A stretch of DNA of 64,000 bases from Skermanella rosea (lineage in GTDB: Bacteria; Pseudomonadota; Alphaproteobacteria; Azospirillales; Azospirillaceae): contig NZ_CP086111.1 of NCBI RefSeq assembly GCF_016806835.2, positions 3,315,471-3,379,470 on the forward strand, written 5' to 3'. Each line of letters starts with the position of its first letter. The first letter of the stretch is position 1. This document shows, one piece after another, positions 9,001 to 18,258 of this stretch. A program made the position numbers and the translations under genes. Below the pieces are notes generated by a model. It did not search any database. It was not told the DNA's origin and was given only the letters and a program-made list of their open reading frames with translations.

Positions 9001-9120
9001 GACGGCCTCTACCAACGGGTTCCACCCTCCCTTCAGCAATCCCCGTGCCAGCACATTGCTTCTCGCGTTACCGTGTCGCAAGGCTCGCAAGCCGCATGCG
9101 CCCGCGCTATCTTGCCCTTC

Positions 9121-9148
9121 GGGATGCCGCCGGAACCGCCGGCATCCC
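9121..9148 (+). other. hairpin in the leader of the acyl-CoA dehydrogenase gene
   Basis: A 9-bp perfect inverted repeat (GGGATGCCG at 9121-9129 with CGGCATCCC at 9140-9148, loop of 10) lies 38 bases before the acyl-CoA dehydrogenase start. No T run follows. It could be an attenuator, an operator for the divergent promoter pair, or chance. Confidence 0.3.
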
Positions 9149-9186
9149 CGACCAAAGCTCACGGTTTCGGGAGGACCCTGCCTACC

Positions 9187-10980
9187 ATGATCCCCTACTC
9201 CGCCCCTATCCAGGATATGCGCTTCGTGCTGAACGAGGTGGTCGGCATGGACCGCATCACCAGCCTGCCCGGCTATGCCGATGCGACGCCCGACATGGTC
9301 GACGCGATCCTCGACGAAGCCGGCAAGCTGGCTTCCAACGTGCTGGCGCCGATCAACTTCTCCGGCGACCAGGAAGGGGCTGTGCTGGAGAACGGCGTCG
9401 TCCGCACCCCCAAGGGCTTCAGGGAGGCGTACCGCCAGTACCAGGAAGGCGGCTGGAACAGCGTACCGTTCGACCCCGGGCACGGCGGTCAGGGGCTCCC
9501 CTGGACCCTTGCCATGGCGGTGCAGGAGATGTGGCAGGCAGCCAACATGTCCTTCGCGCTGTGCCCCATGCTGAACCAGGGCGCCGTCGAGGCGCTGACC
9601 GAGCACGGCAGCGACGAGCTGAAGGAGATCTATCTCGGCAAGCTGATCTCGGGCGAATGGACCGGCACCATGAACCTGACCGAGCCGCAGGCGGGCAGCG
9701 ACCTCGCCGCGATCCGGACCCGGGCGGTGCGCGAGGACGGCCATTACCGGATCTCCGGCCAGAAGATCTACATCACCTACGGCGAGCATGATTTCACCGA
9801 GAACATCATCCACATGGTGCTGGCCCGGCTTAACGACGCGCCCCCCGGCATCAAGGGCATCTCGCTGTTCGTCGTGCCGAAGTTCCTGGTCAATCCCGAC
9901 GGCTCGCTGGGCGACCGCAACGACCTGCGCTGCGTCAGCCTGGAGCACAAGCTGGGCATCCACGCCAGCCCGACCGCCGTCATGGCGTTCGGCGACAACG
10001 ACGGCGCCGTGGGATATCTGGTCGGCGAGGAGAACCGCGGCATCGAGTACATGTTCACCATGATGAACAACGCCCGCATGGGCGTCGGGCTCCAGGGCGT
10101 CGCGATCTCCGAACGTGCCTACCAGCAGGCCCGCGACTATGCCCGCACGCGGGTGCAGAGCCGCGACATGACCGACGCCAAGGGCGAGCCGGTCTCGATC
10201 ATCCGGCATCCCGACGTCCGCCGCATGCTGATGACCATGCGCTCGCAGACGGAAGCGGCGCGCGCCCTGACCTATTACGCGGTGGCCGCCCTCGACATCG
10301 CGAAGAAGCATGCCGACCCCGCCGAGGCCGCCAAGGGCCAGGCCATGGCCGACCTGCTGACCCCCGTGGTCAAGGCTTGGTGCACCGACCTGGGCGTGGA
10401 GAACGCCTCGATCGGCATCCAGATCCATGGGGGCATGGGCTTCATCGAGGAGACCGGCGCCGCCCAGCACCTGCGCGACGCCCGGATCACCCCGATCTAC
10501 GAAGGCACCAACGGGATCCAGGCCAACGACTTGGTGTTCCGCAAGGTGATCCGCGACGGCGGTGCCGCCGCCGGCGTCCTGTTCGCCGAGATGCGCGAGA
10601 CGGTGGAGACGCTGAAGCACCTGCCGGGCGACGATATGGCGGCGATCTCCATCGGCCTGGGCAAGGCGGTGGACGCGCTGGACAAGGCCACAGCCTGGCT
10701 GGTCGAACACGGCAAGCGCATGCCCCAGGCCGCGGCGGCGGGTGCCGCCAGCTATCTGCGCATGTTCGGCATCACCACCGGCGGGTTCCTGATGGCCAGG
10801 GCCGCGATGGCCGCCCAGCAGGGCCAGACCGACCCGGACGCCGACCAGCGCTTCCTGGACGCCAAGCTGATCACCGCCCGCTTCTTCGCCGACCAGTTCC
10901 TGCCCCAGGCGGTCAGCCTGCTGACCCCCATCACAGAGGGCCACCGCACAGTGATGGCGCTGTCGGAGGACCAGTTCTAA
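9187..10980 (+). CDS. acyl-CoA dehydrogenase with C-terminal extension (DmdC-like)
   Basis: A 597-residue FAD enzyme, longer than the usual 380-residue acyl-CoA dehydrogenases because of an added C-terminal domain, as in the DmdC/long FadE-like group. The flavin and substrate region shows MNLTEPQAGSDL and later KLGIHASPT. The C-terminal helical region has IQIHGGMGFIEETGAAQHL and the catalytic-base motif IYEGTNGIQ, with Glu at about 439. It should convert an acyl-CoA to the 2-enoyl-CoA; members of this group act on fatty acyl or 3-methylmercaptopropionyl thioesters, and sequence alone does not decide. GGGAGGA lies about 10 bases upstream of the ATG. It is divergent from the transglycosylase gene. 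Confidence 0.87.
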   Translation: MIPYSAPIQDMRFVLNEVVGMDRITSLPGYADATPDMVDAILDEAGKLASNVLAPINFSGDQEGAVLENGVVRTPKGFREAYRQYQEGGWNSVPFDPGHGGQGLPWTLAMAVQEMWQAANMSFALCPMLNQGAVEALTEHGSDELKEIYLGKLISGEWTGTMNLTEPQAGSDLAAIRTRAVREDGHYRISGQKIYITYGEHDFTENIIHMVLARLNDAPPGIKGISLFVVPKFLVNPDGSLGDRNDLRCVSLEHKLGIHASPTAVMAFGDNDGAVGYLVGEENRGIEYMFTMMNNARMGVGLQGVAISERAYQQARDYARTRVQSRDMTDAKGEPVSIIRHPDVRRMLMTMRSQTEAARALTYYAVAALDIAKKHADPAEAAKGQAMADLLTPVVKAWCTDLGVENASIGIQIHGGMGFIEETGAAQHLRDARITPIYEGTNGIQANDLVFRKVIRDGGAAAGVLFAEMRETVETLKHLPGDDMAAISIGLGKAVDALDKATAWLVEHGKRMPQAAAAGAASYLRMFGITTGGFLMARAAMAAQQGQTDPDADQRFLDAKLITARFFADQFLPQAVSLLTPITEGHRTVMALSEDQF

Positions 10981-11014
10981 AGCGGTTTCCGGCCGGGTCA
11001 AGCTGATCGGGCAC

Positions 11015-11030
11015 CGCTCCAGCGGGAGCG
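11015..11030 (+). terminator. short hairpin after the acyl-CoA dehydrogenase gene, weak terminator candidate
   Basis: CGCTCC (11015-11020) and GGAGCG (11025-11030) pair around the loop AGCG, 35 bases after the acyl-CoA dehydrogenase stop. No T run follows, so termination is uncertain. Confidence 0.3.
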
Positions 11031-11050
11031 ACGCAAGCGTAATTCAGGTT

Positions 11051-11124
11051 TTGGCCACAGATTACGGCGATGGACAAAGATACGAACCGTGTCATCTGAG
11101 GAAATCGCCGTAATCTGTGGCCAA
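11051..11124. repeat. perfect 21-bp inverted repeat with 32-bp spacer
   Basis: The arm at 11051-11071 (begins TTGGCCACAG) is repeated exactly as its reverse complement at 11104-11124 (ends CTGTGGCCAA). The 32-base spacer 11072-11103 is not symmetrical as a whole. It lies between the convergent acyl-CoA dehydrogenase and adenylate cyclase genes and is less GC-rich than the coding DNA around it. An exact 21-bp match will not arise by chance here. It could be a terminator for both genes, a palindromic interspersed repeat, or a small non-autonomous mobile element. Confidence 0.75.
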
Positions 11125-11164
11125 TTTTCTTCATTCCATAGAGGCTTCGAACAAGGCATGCCCA

Positions 11165-12412
11165 TCACCTTTGCAAGGCGCAGGCTCCCGTGCCACCCGC
11201 CACCGCCTCCGGGTCTAGGGTGAACAGCTCCTGCGGGCGGCCGACGCCGCGGAGAGCGTAGCGGCCGACCGACACCAGCCGAGCGGCACAGGTCTCGGCG
11301 GAACCGGCGAAGGCGGAGGAGAGCAGCACGTCCTGGTCCAGGGACCGGCACATGGCGGCGATCCGGGCGACCTCGTTGACCGCGGGGCCGATCACCGTGA
11401 AGTCCAGCCGGTCCTCGCTGCCGATGTTGCCGTAGAAGACCTCGCCGACGTTCAGGCCCAGGTAGAAACGCGTCCAGGGCAGCCCCTCGGCCTTGCGCCG
11501 CTTGTTCAACGCTGCGACGCGGCGGCGGGCTTCCTCGGCGGCGTCGAGCGACCGGTTGCACAGTTCGCCATCGCCGGCGCCGCTGAAGATCGCCATGATG
11601 CCGTCGCCCATGAACTTCATCACCTGCCCCTGGTGATCGTGTATCGAGGAGACGATCGCGTCGGCATAATCGTTCAGCAGCGGGATCACCTGCTCCGGAT
11701 CGACCGTGTCGGTGATCCGGGTGAAACCCTGGAGGTCGCTGAACCACAGCACGGCGCTCATCCGCTCGGTCACGCCGCGCTCGATATAGCCGCCCAGCAC
11801 GCGCCGTCCGGCGTCGCGGCCCAGATAGGTCTCGACCAGCGTCTCGGCGATTCGCCCCACCGACACGTCGCGGATCGCCAGCGCCAGGAACGGCAGGCTG
11901 CGCTCCATGATCGTGATGTGGGTTTCGTCGAACCCGTCGGGCCCGTCGGTCGACCAGGACGACACCAGGCTGTCCATCATCCCGATCGTGATCGGCTTGC
12001 CGAACATGGTGCTGACCGCCAGGTAATCGGTGATCCCCTCGTCCCGCAATTCGCCCATCACGGGGAAGCGGTCGGACGGGCAGTCGCCGTCGATGAACCG
12101 GCAGCGCAGGGACTTCCCGCCGCTTTCCATCAGGTAGTGGAACGGGCTTTTCAGCCACTTGTCCTCGTTCTCGCGGGCCACCGAGCGGGCGTACTCCGAT
12201 GCCGTGGTCTCGTTCTTCATCCGGTGCCAATGGAAGGTGCGGGCTTCCAGAACGGGATGAAGGGTATCGATCAGGGCCACCACCCGCGTCAGCGGAACGC
12301 CGTACTCGACCAGCCGGCGGCAGAACCCATCGACCAGTTCGGTTTCCGAGGCTCCGGCAAGCCCGGCCTCGGCGACCCATTCGGAAATCTCCAGTATAAG
12401 CCGGTCTTCCAT
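11165..12412 (-). CDS. class III adenylate cyclase with N-terminal sensory-type domain
   Basis: A 415-residue soluble protein that should make cyclic AMP from ATP. The catalytic domain (about 215-390) has FSDLQGFT with metal ligand D226, VMKFMGDGIM with adenine-selecting K266 and second metal ligand D270, and GPAVNEVARI with the transition-state Asn and Arg. Where many cyclases have Asp the sequence reads DFTVIG, with Thr; a Lys/Thr pair marks class IIIb enzymes, a group that includes bicarbonate-responsive members. Residues 1-200 lack membrane segments and contain FHWHRMKNETTASEY, a pattern I do not link to a named domain. ATG at 12412 follows GGGAGCGGGG; an upstream in-frame ATG at 12481 is possible but would crowd the divergent gene. 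Confidence 0.83.
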   Translation of the reverse strand: MEDRLILEISEWVAEAGLAGASETELVDGFCRRLVEYGVPLTRVVALIDTLHPVLEARTFHWHRMKNETTASEYARSVARENEDKWLKSPFHYLMESGGKSLRCRFIDGDCPSDRFPVMGELRDEGITDYLAVSTMFGKPITIGMMDSLVSSWSTDGPDGFDETHITIMERSLPFLALAIRDVSVGRIAETLVETYLGRDAGRRVLGGYIERGVTERMSAVLWFSDLQGFTRITDTVDPEQVIPLLNDYADAIVSSIHDHQGQVMKFMGDGIMAIFSGAGDGELCNRSLDAAEEARRRVAALNKRRKAEGLPWTRFYLGLNVGEVFYGNIGSEDRLDFTVIGPAVNEVARIAAMCRSLDQDVLLSSAFAGSAETCAARLVSVGRYALRGVGRPQELFTLDPEAVAGGTGACALQR

Positions 12413-12507
12413 CCCCGCTCCCGTCGTCAACGCGCTCAACCGGCCGAAGAAGAGGCCGACCCGCCTTCCATCTTGTAGCACCCGGGCCGAGCGGCAATAC
12501 TTCCCGA

Positions 12508-13536
12508 ATGATGGAAGCGGCCCTGGCGGAGATATCGTCCCGGTTCGTCACGGACGAAGGCCGGGCAGGCGTGGCGATCATCCACGGTGCCGACCGATGG
12601 TCCGGAACGGTCGGCCGGGACGGCGCCGTCCTGGGGGAGTCGGGCCGGTACCTGCTCTACAGCTTCACGAAGACACTGATGGCCGCGGCGGCGCTCCGCT
12701 TGGTGGACAGGGGGCGGCTCGATCTCGATCACCCCCTGGACGAGGCCGCCGCGCCGGGGCCGGTCGGCGGCCGGATCACGCTGCGCCAGCTTCTCCACCA
12801 CGACGCCGGGCTGGCCGACTATGGCGGCATTCCCGCATACCATGCGGCGGTGAGAGCCGGGCAGGAACCCTGGACCGATGACGAGTTCTGGGACCGGACG
12901 GGCGCCGGACGCCTTCAGTTCGAACCCGGCCGGGGCTGGGCCTATTCCAACATCGGCTACATGCTGGTCCGCCGGATCCTGTGCCGGGAAACCGGCGCCG
13001 GGTTCGCCGACACGCTGGCGGACCTCGTCTTAGATCCGCTCGGGGTCGCCGACGCCTTCGTGCCCGTGACCCGAGCGGACCTGGAGATGCTGGAGTCGGG
13101 TCCGAGCCGATATCTCGGGAACGGCGGGCCGCCAGTGCCGGTCGCCGCCCGCTATCATCCCGGCTGGGTATCCCATGGCGTCGTCGCCGCGACGCCGGAT
13201 GCCGCCGCGACATTGCTCCACGGCATCATGACCGGCGCGCTGCTGCCCCCTTCCCTTCTGGCGCAGATGACGGCGGCCCGGCGGGTCGCCGATCCGATGC
13301 CGGGCCGACCCTGGATCGAGCCCGGCTATGGCTTGGGGCTGATGGCCGATATGGCCCCCGGCGGCTCCGGCGCGGCCGGGCATACCGGAGGCGGTCCCGG
13401 ATGCAGTCCCGCCGTCTTCCATTTCCGCGGGAAGAAACGTCAGCCGCTGACCATCTGCGTCGTCACCAACGGGGAGGACGTCGGCCAAGCCGAAACCATG
13501 GCCGTGGCCGCGTCCATCCGGCTTCCGCAGGATTGA
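12508..13536 (+). CDS. serine hydrolase, beta-lactamase / penicillin-binding protein superfamily (class C type)
   Basis: A 342-residue protein of the beta-lactamase-related (PF00144) superfamily. The nucleophile motif S-x-x-K is SFTK at 52-55, and the second-motif tyrosine is in WAYSNIGY (Y146-S-N148). Between them is RQLLHHDAGLADYGG, typical of these hydrolases and esterases. There is no signal peptide, so it is probably cytoplasmic; real beta-lactamase activity is not implied. Two adjacent ATG codons (12508 and 12511) are possible starts. It is divergent from the adenylate cyclase with less than 100 bases between them, and its end faces the alpha/beta hydrolase. Confidence 0.82.
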   Translation: MMEAALAEISSRFVTDEGRAGVAIIHGADRWSGTVGRDGAVLGESGRYLLYSFTKTLMAAAALRLVDRGRLDLDHPLDEAAAPGPVGGRITLRQLLHHDAGLADYGGIPAYHAAVRAGQEPWTDDEFWDRTGAGRLQFEPGRGWAYSNIGYMLVRRILCRETGAGFADTLADLVLDPLGVADAFVPVTRADLEMLESGPSRYLGNGGPPVPVAARYHPGWVSHGVVAATPDAAATLLHGIMTGALLPPSLLAQMTAARRVADPMPGRPWIEPGYGLGLMADMAPGGSGAAGHTGGGPGCSPAVFHFRGKKRQPLTICVVTNGEDVGQAETMAVAASIRLPQD

Positions 13537-13557
13537 TAACTGAATTTTGACCTTAGG

Positions 13558-14610
13558 CTACGAGTGCGCAGAGAGGCCGGGGACCCGCGGGGCGGCGACC
13601 CGGTCGGCCCGGGCCGTCTGCTCGATGGCGTCTGCGACCTCGTCGGGCGCCGCGTAGTGGACCATGTGGCCGGCTCCCGGCACCAAGCGGAGGTCGCTGG
13701 TCGGGATAGCGTCGTGCAGCCAGACGGCATGGGTCTCGTGGTCGACCACACGATCCTCGGTACCGGCGACGATGGTGACCGGCATGTGCAGGTCGCGGAC
13801 GCGCTCCTCCATCCCGTACACGGCCGGCACCATGGTGACCGCGTCCTGGGCCTCGGCCCGGATCTGCCCGGGCCGGACGGGAAAGACGCGGGGGAATTCC
13901 CGGTCGAAAAGCTCGGGAATCGGCAGCGGCGCGAACATCGCCTTCAAGGTGGGCGTCATCAGCGCCGATCCCACGAGCGGCGACACCGTATAGCGCAACA
14001 CGTCCCCGAAGACGGGAACGGCGGGTGCGGCGACCAGCGGCACGTCGGCCCGGACGGTCGTCTGGTAGTAGCCGGCCAGCAGGACGAGGCCGCTCACCGC
14101 GTCCGGGTGGCTCAACGCGAGTTCCATGGCGACGAGGGCGCCCCAGGAATGACCGACCACGACGGCACGGTCGATGCCGAGTTCGGAGAACGCGTCGCGC
14201 AGCAGGTCCGCCTGCTCCCGCGCCGTCCACATCGGCCCGTACGGCCGGTCGCTGTAGCCGAAGCCGGGACGGTCGATGGAGATCACGCGGTGATTGGCAG
14301 CCAGGCGGTGGAACACGCCGCTCCAGACATAATCCTCGGCGGTGACGATGTTGCCGTGGAGCAGGACGACCGGCGTGCCCTCGCCCCGCTCGATATAGTG
14401 GAGGCGCACACCGTCCACCGTGACGAACCGGCCGGAGGGCGGGTGCTCGCGTTCCGCCTTGCGCGACCGCCAGGTATTGAAGAGCGCCGCTGCCGCAAGG
14501 GCCGCCGCCGACGCGGCAATGATCGTTCCGGTGCGCGATGCCCGGGGTGGTCTGTAGCCGTACACTCGGTCCTCCGGAATGGTCCGTGGCCGCGGCGCAT
14601 CATCCTGCAC
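13558..14610 (-). CDS. alpha/beta hydrolase, N-terminally membrane anchored
   Basis: A 350-residue protein with one transmembrane segment at about residues 28-46 followed by an alpha/beta hydrolase domain (60-335). The oxyanion HGN motif is at 85-87, the nucleophile elbow GHSWG holds S155, the acid is probably the Asp in AGTEDRVV near 290, and the histidine is in PGAGHMVHY near 320. It is probably an inner-membrane-tethered esterase, lipase or epoxide-hydrolase-like enzyme. The substrate cannot be told. It lies 50 bases downstream of tlpA on the same strand, with an imperfect hairpin at 14637-14662 between them. Confidence 0.82.
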   Translation of the reverse strand: MQDDAPRPRTIPEDRVYGYRPPRASRTGTIIAASAAALAAAALFNTWRSRKAEREHPPSGRFVTVDGVRLHYIERGEGTPVVLLHGNIVTAEDYVWSGVFHRLAANHRVISIDRPGFGYSDRPYGPMWTAREQADLLRDAFSELGIDRAVVVGHSWGALVAMELALSHPDAVSGLVLLAGYYQTTVRADVPLVAAPAVPVFGDVLRYTVSPLVGSALMTPTLKAMFAPLPIPELFDREFPRVFPVRPGQIRAEAQDAVTMVPAVYGMEERVRDLHMPVTIVAGTEDRVVDHETHAVWLHDAIPTSDLRLVPGAGHMVHYAAPDEVADAIEQTARADRVAAPRVPGLSAHS

Positions 14611-14660
14611 CGCGGCAATCTTGACTCAGGGAACCGGACGCCCCGGAAAATGTTCCGGCG

Positions 14661-15260
14661 TCAGCCGCCGGTCTTCATCATCCGGGGCGGGCGCACGCCC
14701 TCGTCGATGAAATGACGGAGCATGCGGACCGCCTCCTCGCTGTCCCATTCCGCGTCGCCTTCGAGCCGGCCGAGTTCGAAGCCGTCGCGGTCGATCACCA
14801 GGGTGGTCGGCAGGCCGCGCGGCTTCAGCGTGCCCATCGCGGTGCTCTGCGGGTCCAGGTACATGGCCAGGTTGCGGACCCCGACCCGGTCGAAGAACGG
14901 CTGGACCACGTTCCTGCCGCCGCGGTCGAGAGACAGGGCCACGACCTCGAAATCCTCCCCGCCCAGCCGGCCCTGCAGGGCGTCGAGCGACGGCATCTCC
15001 CGCACGCAGGGGGCGCACCATGTCGCCCACAGGTTCAGCAGGACGACCTTGCCCTTGAAGTCGGACAGATCGCCGCGGGCGCCGTCCGCGGTGATGAAGC
15101 TCAGCTCCGGGACCGGCCGGGGCTGGTCGGCCGGCTTGAACTTTTCCATGGTGCCTTCGAGCGGCGGACGGGCCGCGTTCGCCTGCCCTGCGTCGCTTGC
15201 GATCCACCATCCGGCGGCGCAGACGATGCCGAGCATTGCGGCGGCGATTAAATTACGCAT
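14661..15260 (-). CDS. tlpA: TlpA-family thiol:disulfide oxidoreductase
   Basis: A 199-residue periplasmic thioredoxin-like protein anchored by its N-terminus. The redox centre is WATWCAPC, with C82 and C85, and the cis-proline loop is RGLPTTLV. TlpA-like proteins keep periplasmic thiols reduced, especially during cytochrome oxidase maturation. ATG at 15260 is preceded by AAGGTGG 5 bases upstream; an in-frame ATG at 15278 would add MKKVVS and is the main alternative. It is divergent from argH, an arrangement conserved across alphaproteobacteria. Confidence 0.88.
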   Translation of the reverse strand: MRNLIAAAMLGIVCAAGWWIASDAGQANAARPPLEGTMEKFKPADQPRPVPELSFITADGARGDLSDFKGKVVLLNLWATWCAPCVREMPSLDALQGRLGGEDFEVVALSLDRGGRNVVQPFFDRVGVRNLAMYLDPQSTAMGTLKPRGLPTTLVIDRDGFELGRLEGDAEWDSEEAVRMLRHFIDEGVRPPRMMKTGG

Positions 15261-15321
15261 ACTGACCACCTTTTTCATATCCCGTCCCGTAGCTTCCCTG
15301 GCCCCGAACAAACCGCATCCC

Positions 15322-16737
15322 ATGACCGACCAAGCAACATCCAAGAACGCCGGCAGCGCCGCCAACCAGCTTTGGGGCGGACGCTTCGCAAGCGGACCCT
15401 CCTCGATCATGGAACGCATCAACGTGTCGATCGGATTCGATCAGCGTCTGGCGGTCCAGGACATCGCGGGCTCCAAGGCCCATGCCGCCATGCTCGCCCG
15501 GCAAGGCATCATCGGCAAGGACGATGCGTCCAGGATCATCGAAGGCCTCGACCGCATCGCCAATGAGATTGCCGACGGCGGCTTCACGTTCAAGACCGAA
15601 CTGGAAGACATCCACATGAACGTGGAGGCGCGGCTCGCCGAGCTGATCGGCGAACCGGCCGGCCGGCTGCACACCGCGCGGTCCCGCAACGATCAGGTGG
15701 CGACCGATTTCCGCCTGTGGGTGCGCGACGCGCTGGACCGGCTGGACGCCGGGCTGAAGGACCTGCAATCCGCCATGATCGACCTGGCGGAACGGCATGC
15801 CGACACGGTGATGCCCGGCTTCACCCACCTCCAGACGGCGCAGCCGGTGACCTTCGGGCACCATCTGTTGGCCTATGTGGAGATGCTGGGCCGCGACCGG
15901 GGCCGCATGCGCGACGCCCGCGCGCGGCTGAACGAATGCCCGTTGGGATCGGCGGCGCTGGCCGGCACGTCGTTCCCGATCGACCGCCACGGCGTGGCCG
16001 AGGCGCTGGGCTTCGACCGGCCGACCGCCAACTCGCTGGACGCCGTGTCCGACCGGGACTTCGCGCTGGAGTACCTGGGCGCCGCCGCGATCTGCGCGGT
16101 CCATCTCTCCCGCCTGGCGGAGGAGATCGTGATCTGGTGCAGCGACGCCTTCCGCTTCGTCAGGCTGACCGACGCCTTCACCACCGGCAGCTCGATCATG
16201 CCGCAGAAGAAGAACCCGGACGCGGCGGAACTGGTCCGCGCCAAGTCGGGCCGCGTGATCGGCGCGCTGGGCGGGCTGCTGATCGTCATGAAGGGGCTGC
16301 CGCTGGCCTATTCCAAGGACATGCAGGAAGACAAGGAACCTGTGTTCGAGACCGACGACACGCTCGGGCTGTGCGTCGCCGCGATGGCGGGCATGGTCCG
16401 AGACATGACGCCGGACGCCGGCCGGATGCGGGCCGCGACGGAAGCCGGCTTCATCACCGCGACCGACCTCGCAGACTGGCTGGTGCGGGTGCTCGGGCTG
16501 CCGTTCCGCCAGGCCCACCACGTCACCGGGCGGATCGTCAAGCTGGCCGAGGACAGGAACGCCAAACTGGCCGAACTGAGCCTCGCCGACCTCCAGACGG
16601 TCGAGCCGCGCATCACCCAGGCCGTCTTCGACGTGCTGACCGTGGACGCCTCGGTCGCCAGCCGGACCAGCTACGGCGGCACCGCGCCGGAAACGGTACG
16701 CAAGGCGGCGGCGGCGGCCCGGGAGCGCTTCCTGTGA
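15322..16737 (+). CDS. argH: argininosuccinate lyase
   Basis: A 471-residue enzyme that splits argininosuccinate into arginine and fumarate, the last step of arginine synthesis. The fumarase/aspartase superfamily signature [12 protein letters not shown] is at 289-300, with [12 protein letters not shown] near 115 and the [13 protein letters not shown] segment near 175. Length is typical for ArgH. Its stop overlaps the GTG start of the small lipoprotein (GTGA), which in turn overlaps lysA, giving a coupled argH-lptM-lysA unit. Confidence 0.97.
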   Translation: MTDQATSKNAGSAANQLWGGRFASGPSSIMERINVSIGFDQRLAVQDIAGSKAHAAMLARQGIIGKDDASRIIEGLDRIANEIADGGFTFKTELEDIHMNVEARLAELIGEPAGRLHTARSRNDQVATDFRLWVRDALDRLDAGLKDLQSAMIDLAERHADTVMPGFTHLQTAQPVTFGHHLLAYVEMLGRDRGRMRDARARLNECPLGSAALAGTSFPIDRHGVAEALGFDRPTANSLDAVSDRDFALEYLGAAAICAVHLSRLAEEIVIWCSDAFRFVRLTDAFTTGSSIMPQKKNPDAAELVRAKSGRVIGALGGLLIVMKGLPLAYSKDMQEDKEPVFETDDTLGLCVAAMAGMVRDMTPDAGRMRAATEAGFITATDLADWLVRVLGLPFRQAHHVTGRIVKLAEDRNAKLAELSLADLQTVEPRITQAVFDVLTVDASVASRTSYGGTAPETVRKAAAAARERFL

Positions 16738-16952
16738 GCCGGCCCGCATCGCTCCGCCTGGCGGCGGCCGGCCTGGCCATACTGGCATTGGCCGGCTGCG
16801 GCAAGAAGCCCGGCTATGTAGAGCCGCCCCAGGGCCGCGCCGCCGACCGCTTCCCCGGCGTCTATCCCAACCCAGCCCTCGACCCGCAGCCGCTGCCGCA
16901 ACCGCAGCGGCAGGCTCCTGCCCCGACGCCCACCCAGCCGACCACGCCATGA
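16734..16952 (+). CDS. lptM: small LptM/YifL-like lipoprotein
   Basis: A 72-residue lipoprotein with signal peptide and lipobox LALAGC, then [10 protein letters not shown] and a proline-rich tail. In E. coli the comparable short lipoprotein YifL (LptM) helps oxidative maturation of the LptDE lipopolysaccharide translocon. Small size, GC(G)KKxP after the lipid anchor and position directly before lysA fit the family. The start is GTG, with the first base of the codon shared with the argH frame; the stop overlaps the lysA ATG. Confidence 0.72.
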   Translation: MSRPASLRLAAAGLAILALAGCGKKPGYVEPPQGRAADRFPGVYPNPALDPQPLPQPQRQAPAPTPTQPTTP

Positions 16953-18217
16953 ACCCTTATTTCACCTATCGCGACGGCGTGCTGCATGCCGAGAATGTGG
17001 CGCTGCCCGCCCTCGCGGCGGAAGTCGGCACGCCCTTCTACTGCTATTCCTTGGCGGCGCTCGAAGCGAACTACCGGGCCTTCGCCACGGCCTTCGAAGG
17101 CACCGACACCGGCATCTGCTACGCCCTGAAGGCGAACTCCAACCTCGCCGTGATCCGCACGCTGGCCCGCCTCGGCGCCGGCGCCGACGTGGTGTCGGAA
17201 GGCGAGATGCGCCGGGCGCTCGCCGGCGGCGTGCCGGCGGACCGGATCGTCTTCTCCGGCGTCGGCAAGACCCGCGGGGAGATGCGGGCGGCCCTGGAAG
17301 CCGGCATCTTCCAGCTCAACGTCGAATCGATCCCCGAACTGGAAGCCCTGAGCGAGGTCGCCGCCTCCCTGGGCCGGACCGCCTCCATCGCGATCCGGGT
17401 CAACCCGGACGTGGACGCCCAAACCCACGCCAAGATCGCGACAGGCAAGAAGGAGAACAAGTTCGGCATCGACATCGACCACGCGCGCGAGATCTATGCC
17501 CGCGCCGCCGCGCTGCCGGGGATCGCCCCCGTGGCCGTCGCGGTGCATATCGGGTCGCAGCTGACCAGCCTGGAGCCTTTCCGCGCCGCCTTCGAGCGGG
17601 TGGTCGAACTGGTCCACGCGCTCCGTGCCGACGGGCACGACATCAAGCGCCTGGACCTGGGCGGCGGCCTCGGCATCCTGTATCGGGACGAGGAGGTGCC
17701 GGCGGTCGACGCCTATGCCGGGATGGTCAGGAGCATCACCGGCAATCTGGGCTGCCACGTGACGCTGGAGCCCGGCCGGGCGCTGGTCGGCAACGCCGGC
17801 ATCCTGGTGACCCGGGTGATCTTCCGGAAGACCGGGCTACACCGGGAGTTCCTGATCGTCGACGCGGCGATGAACGACCTGATCAGGCCCTCGCTTTACG
17901 ACGCCTGGCACACCATCCTTCCTGTAATCGAACCGTCGTCCGACGCGCCGAGGTCGCCGATCGACGTGGTCGGCCCGGTCTGCGAGTCGGGGGATACTTT
18001 CGCGGTCCAGCGGGTCCTGCCACATTTGGACCAAGAAGATCTGGTGGCATTCCTGTCGGCGGGAGCCTACGGCGCGGTGATGTCGTCCAGCTACAACACC
18101 CGCCCGCTGATCCCCGAGGTGCTGGTCTCGGGGGCCGACCATGCGGTGGTCCGCCGGCGGCCGACCGTCGAGGAGATGCTGGCAGCGGAACGGGTGCCGG
18201 CATGGCTTGACCCCTGA
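16949..18217 (+). CDS. lysA: diaminopimelate decarboxylase
   Basis: A 422-residue PLP enzyme that decarboxylates meso-diaminopimelate to lysine. The PLP lysine is K61 in YALKANSN. H200 in HIGSQL, the glycine loop GGGLG at 238-242, and E274 in EPGRA bind the cofactor. C345 in CESGD comes from the other subunit in the active site. ATGA overlap with lptM indicates translational coupling. Confidence 0.97.
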   Translation: MNPYFTYRDGVLHAENVALPALAAEVGTPFYCYSLAALEANYRAFATAFEGTDTGICYALKANSNLAVIRTLARLGAGADVVSEGEMRRALAGGVPADRIVFSGVGKTRGEMRAALEAGIFQLNVESIPELEALSEVAASLGRTASIAIRVNPDVDAQTHAKIATGKKENKFGIDIDHAREIYARAAALPGIAPVAVAVHIGSQLTSLEPFRAAFERVVELVHALRADGHDIKRLDLGGGLGILYRDEEVPAVDAYAGMVRSITGNLGCHVTLEPGRALVGNAGILVTRVIFRKTGLHREFLIVDAAMNDLIRPSLYDAWHTILPVIEPSSDAPRSPIDVVGPVCESGDTFAVQRVLPHLDQEDLVAFLSAGAYGAVMSSSYNTRPLIPEVLVSGADHAVVRRRPTVEEMLAAERVPAWLDP

Positions 18218-18258
18218 CGGGGTGCCGGCGGACAGGGTTTCTTTGGGGGGGAAGCGGT

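Noticed and set aside
8083..11001. A 972-codon open frame on the minus strand spanning the acyl-CoA dehydrogenase gene
   Set aside because: Only its last 305 codons (the transglycosylase) show family motifs. The rest is antisense to the dehydrogenase, with His/Arg/Gly-rich shadow sequence typical of GC-rich DNA.
14637..14662. Rho-independent terminator between tlpA and the alpha/beta hydrolase
   Set aside because: The stem has a 2-base bulge, overlaps the tlpA stop codon and lacks a T run; mentioned only in the gene entry.
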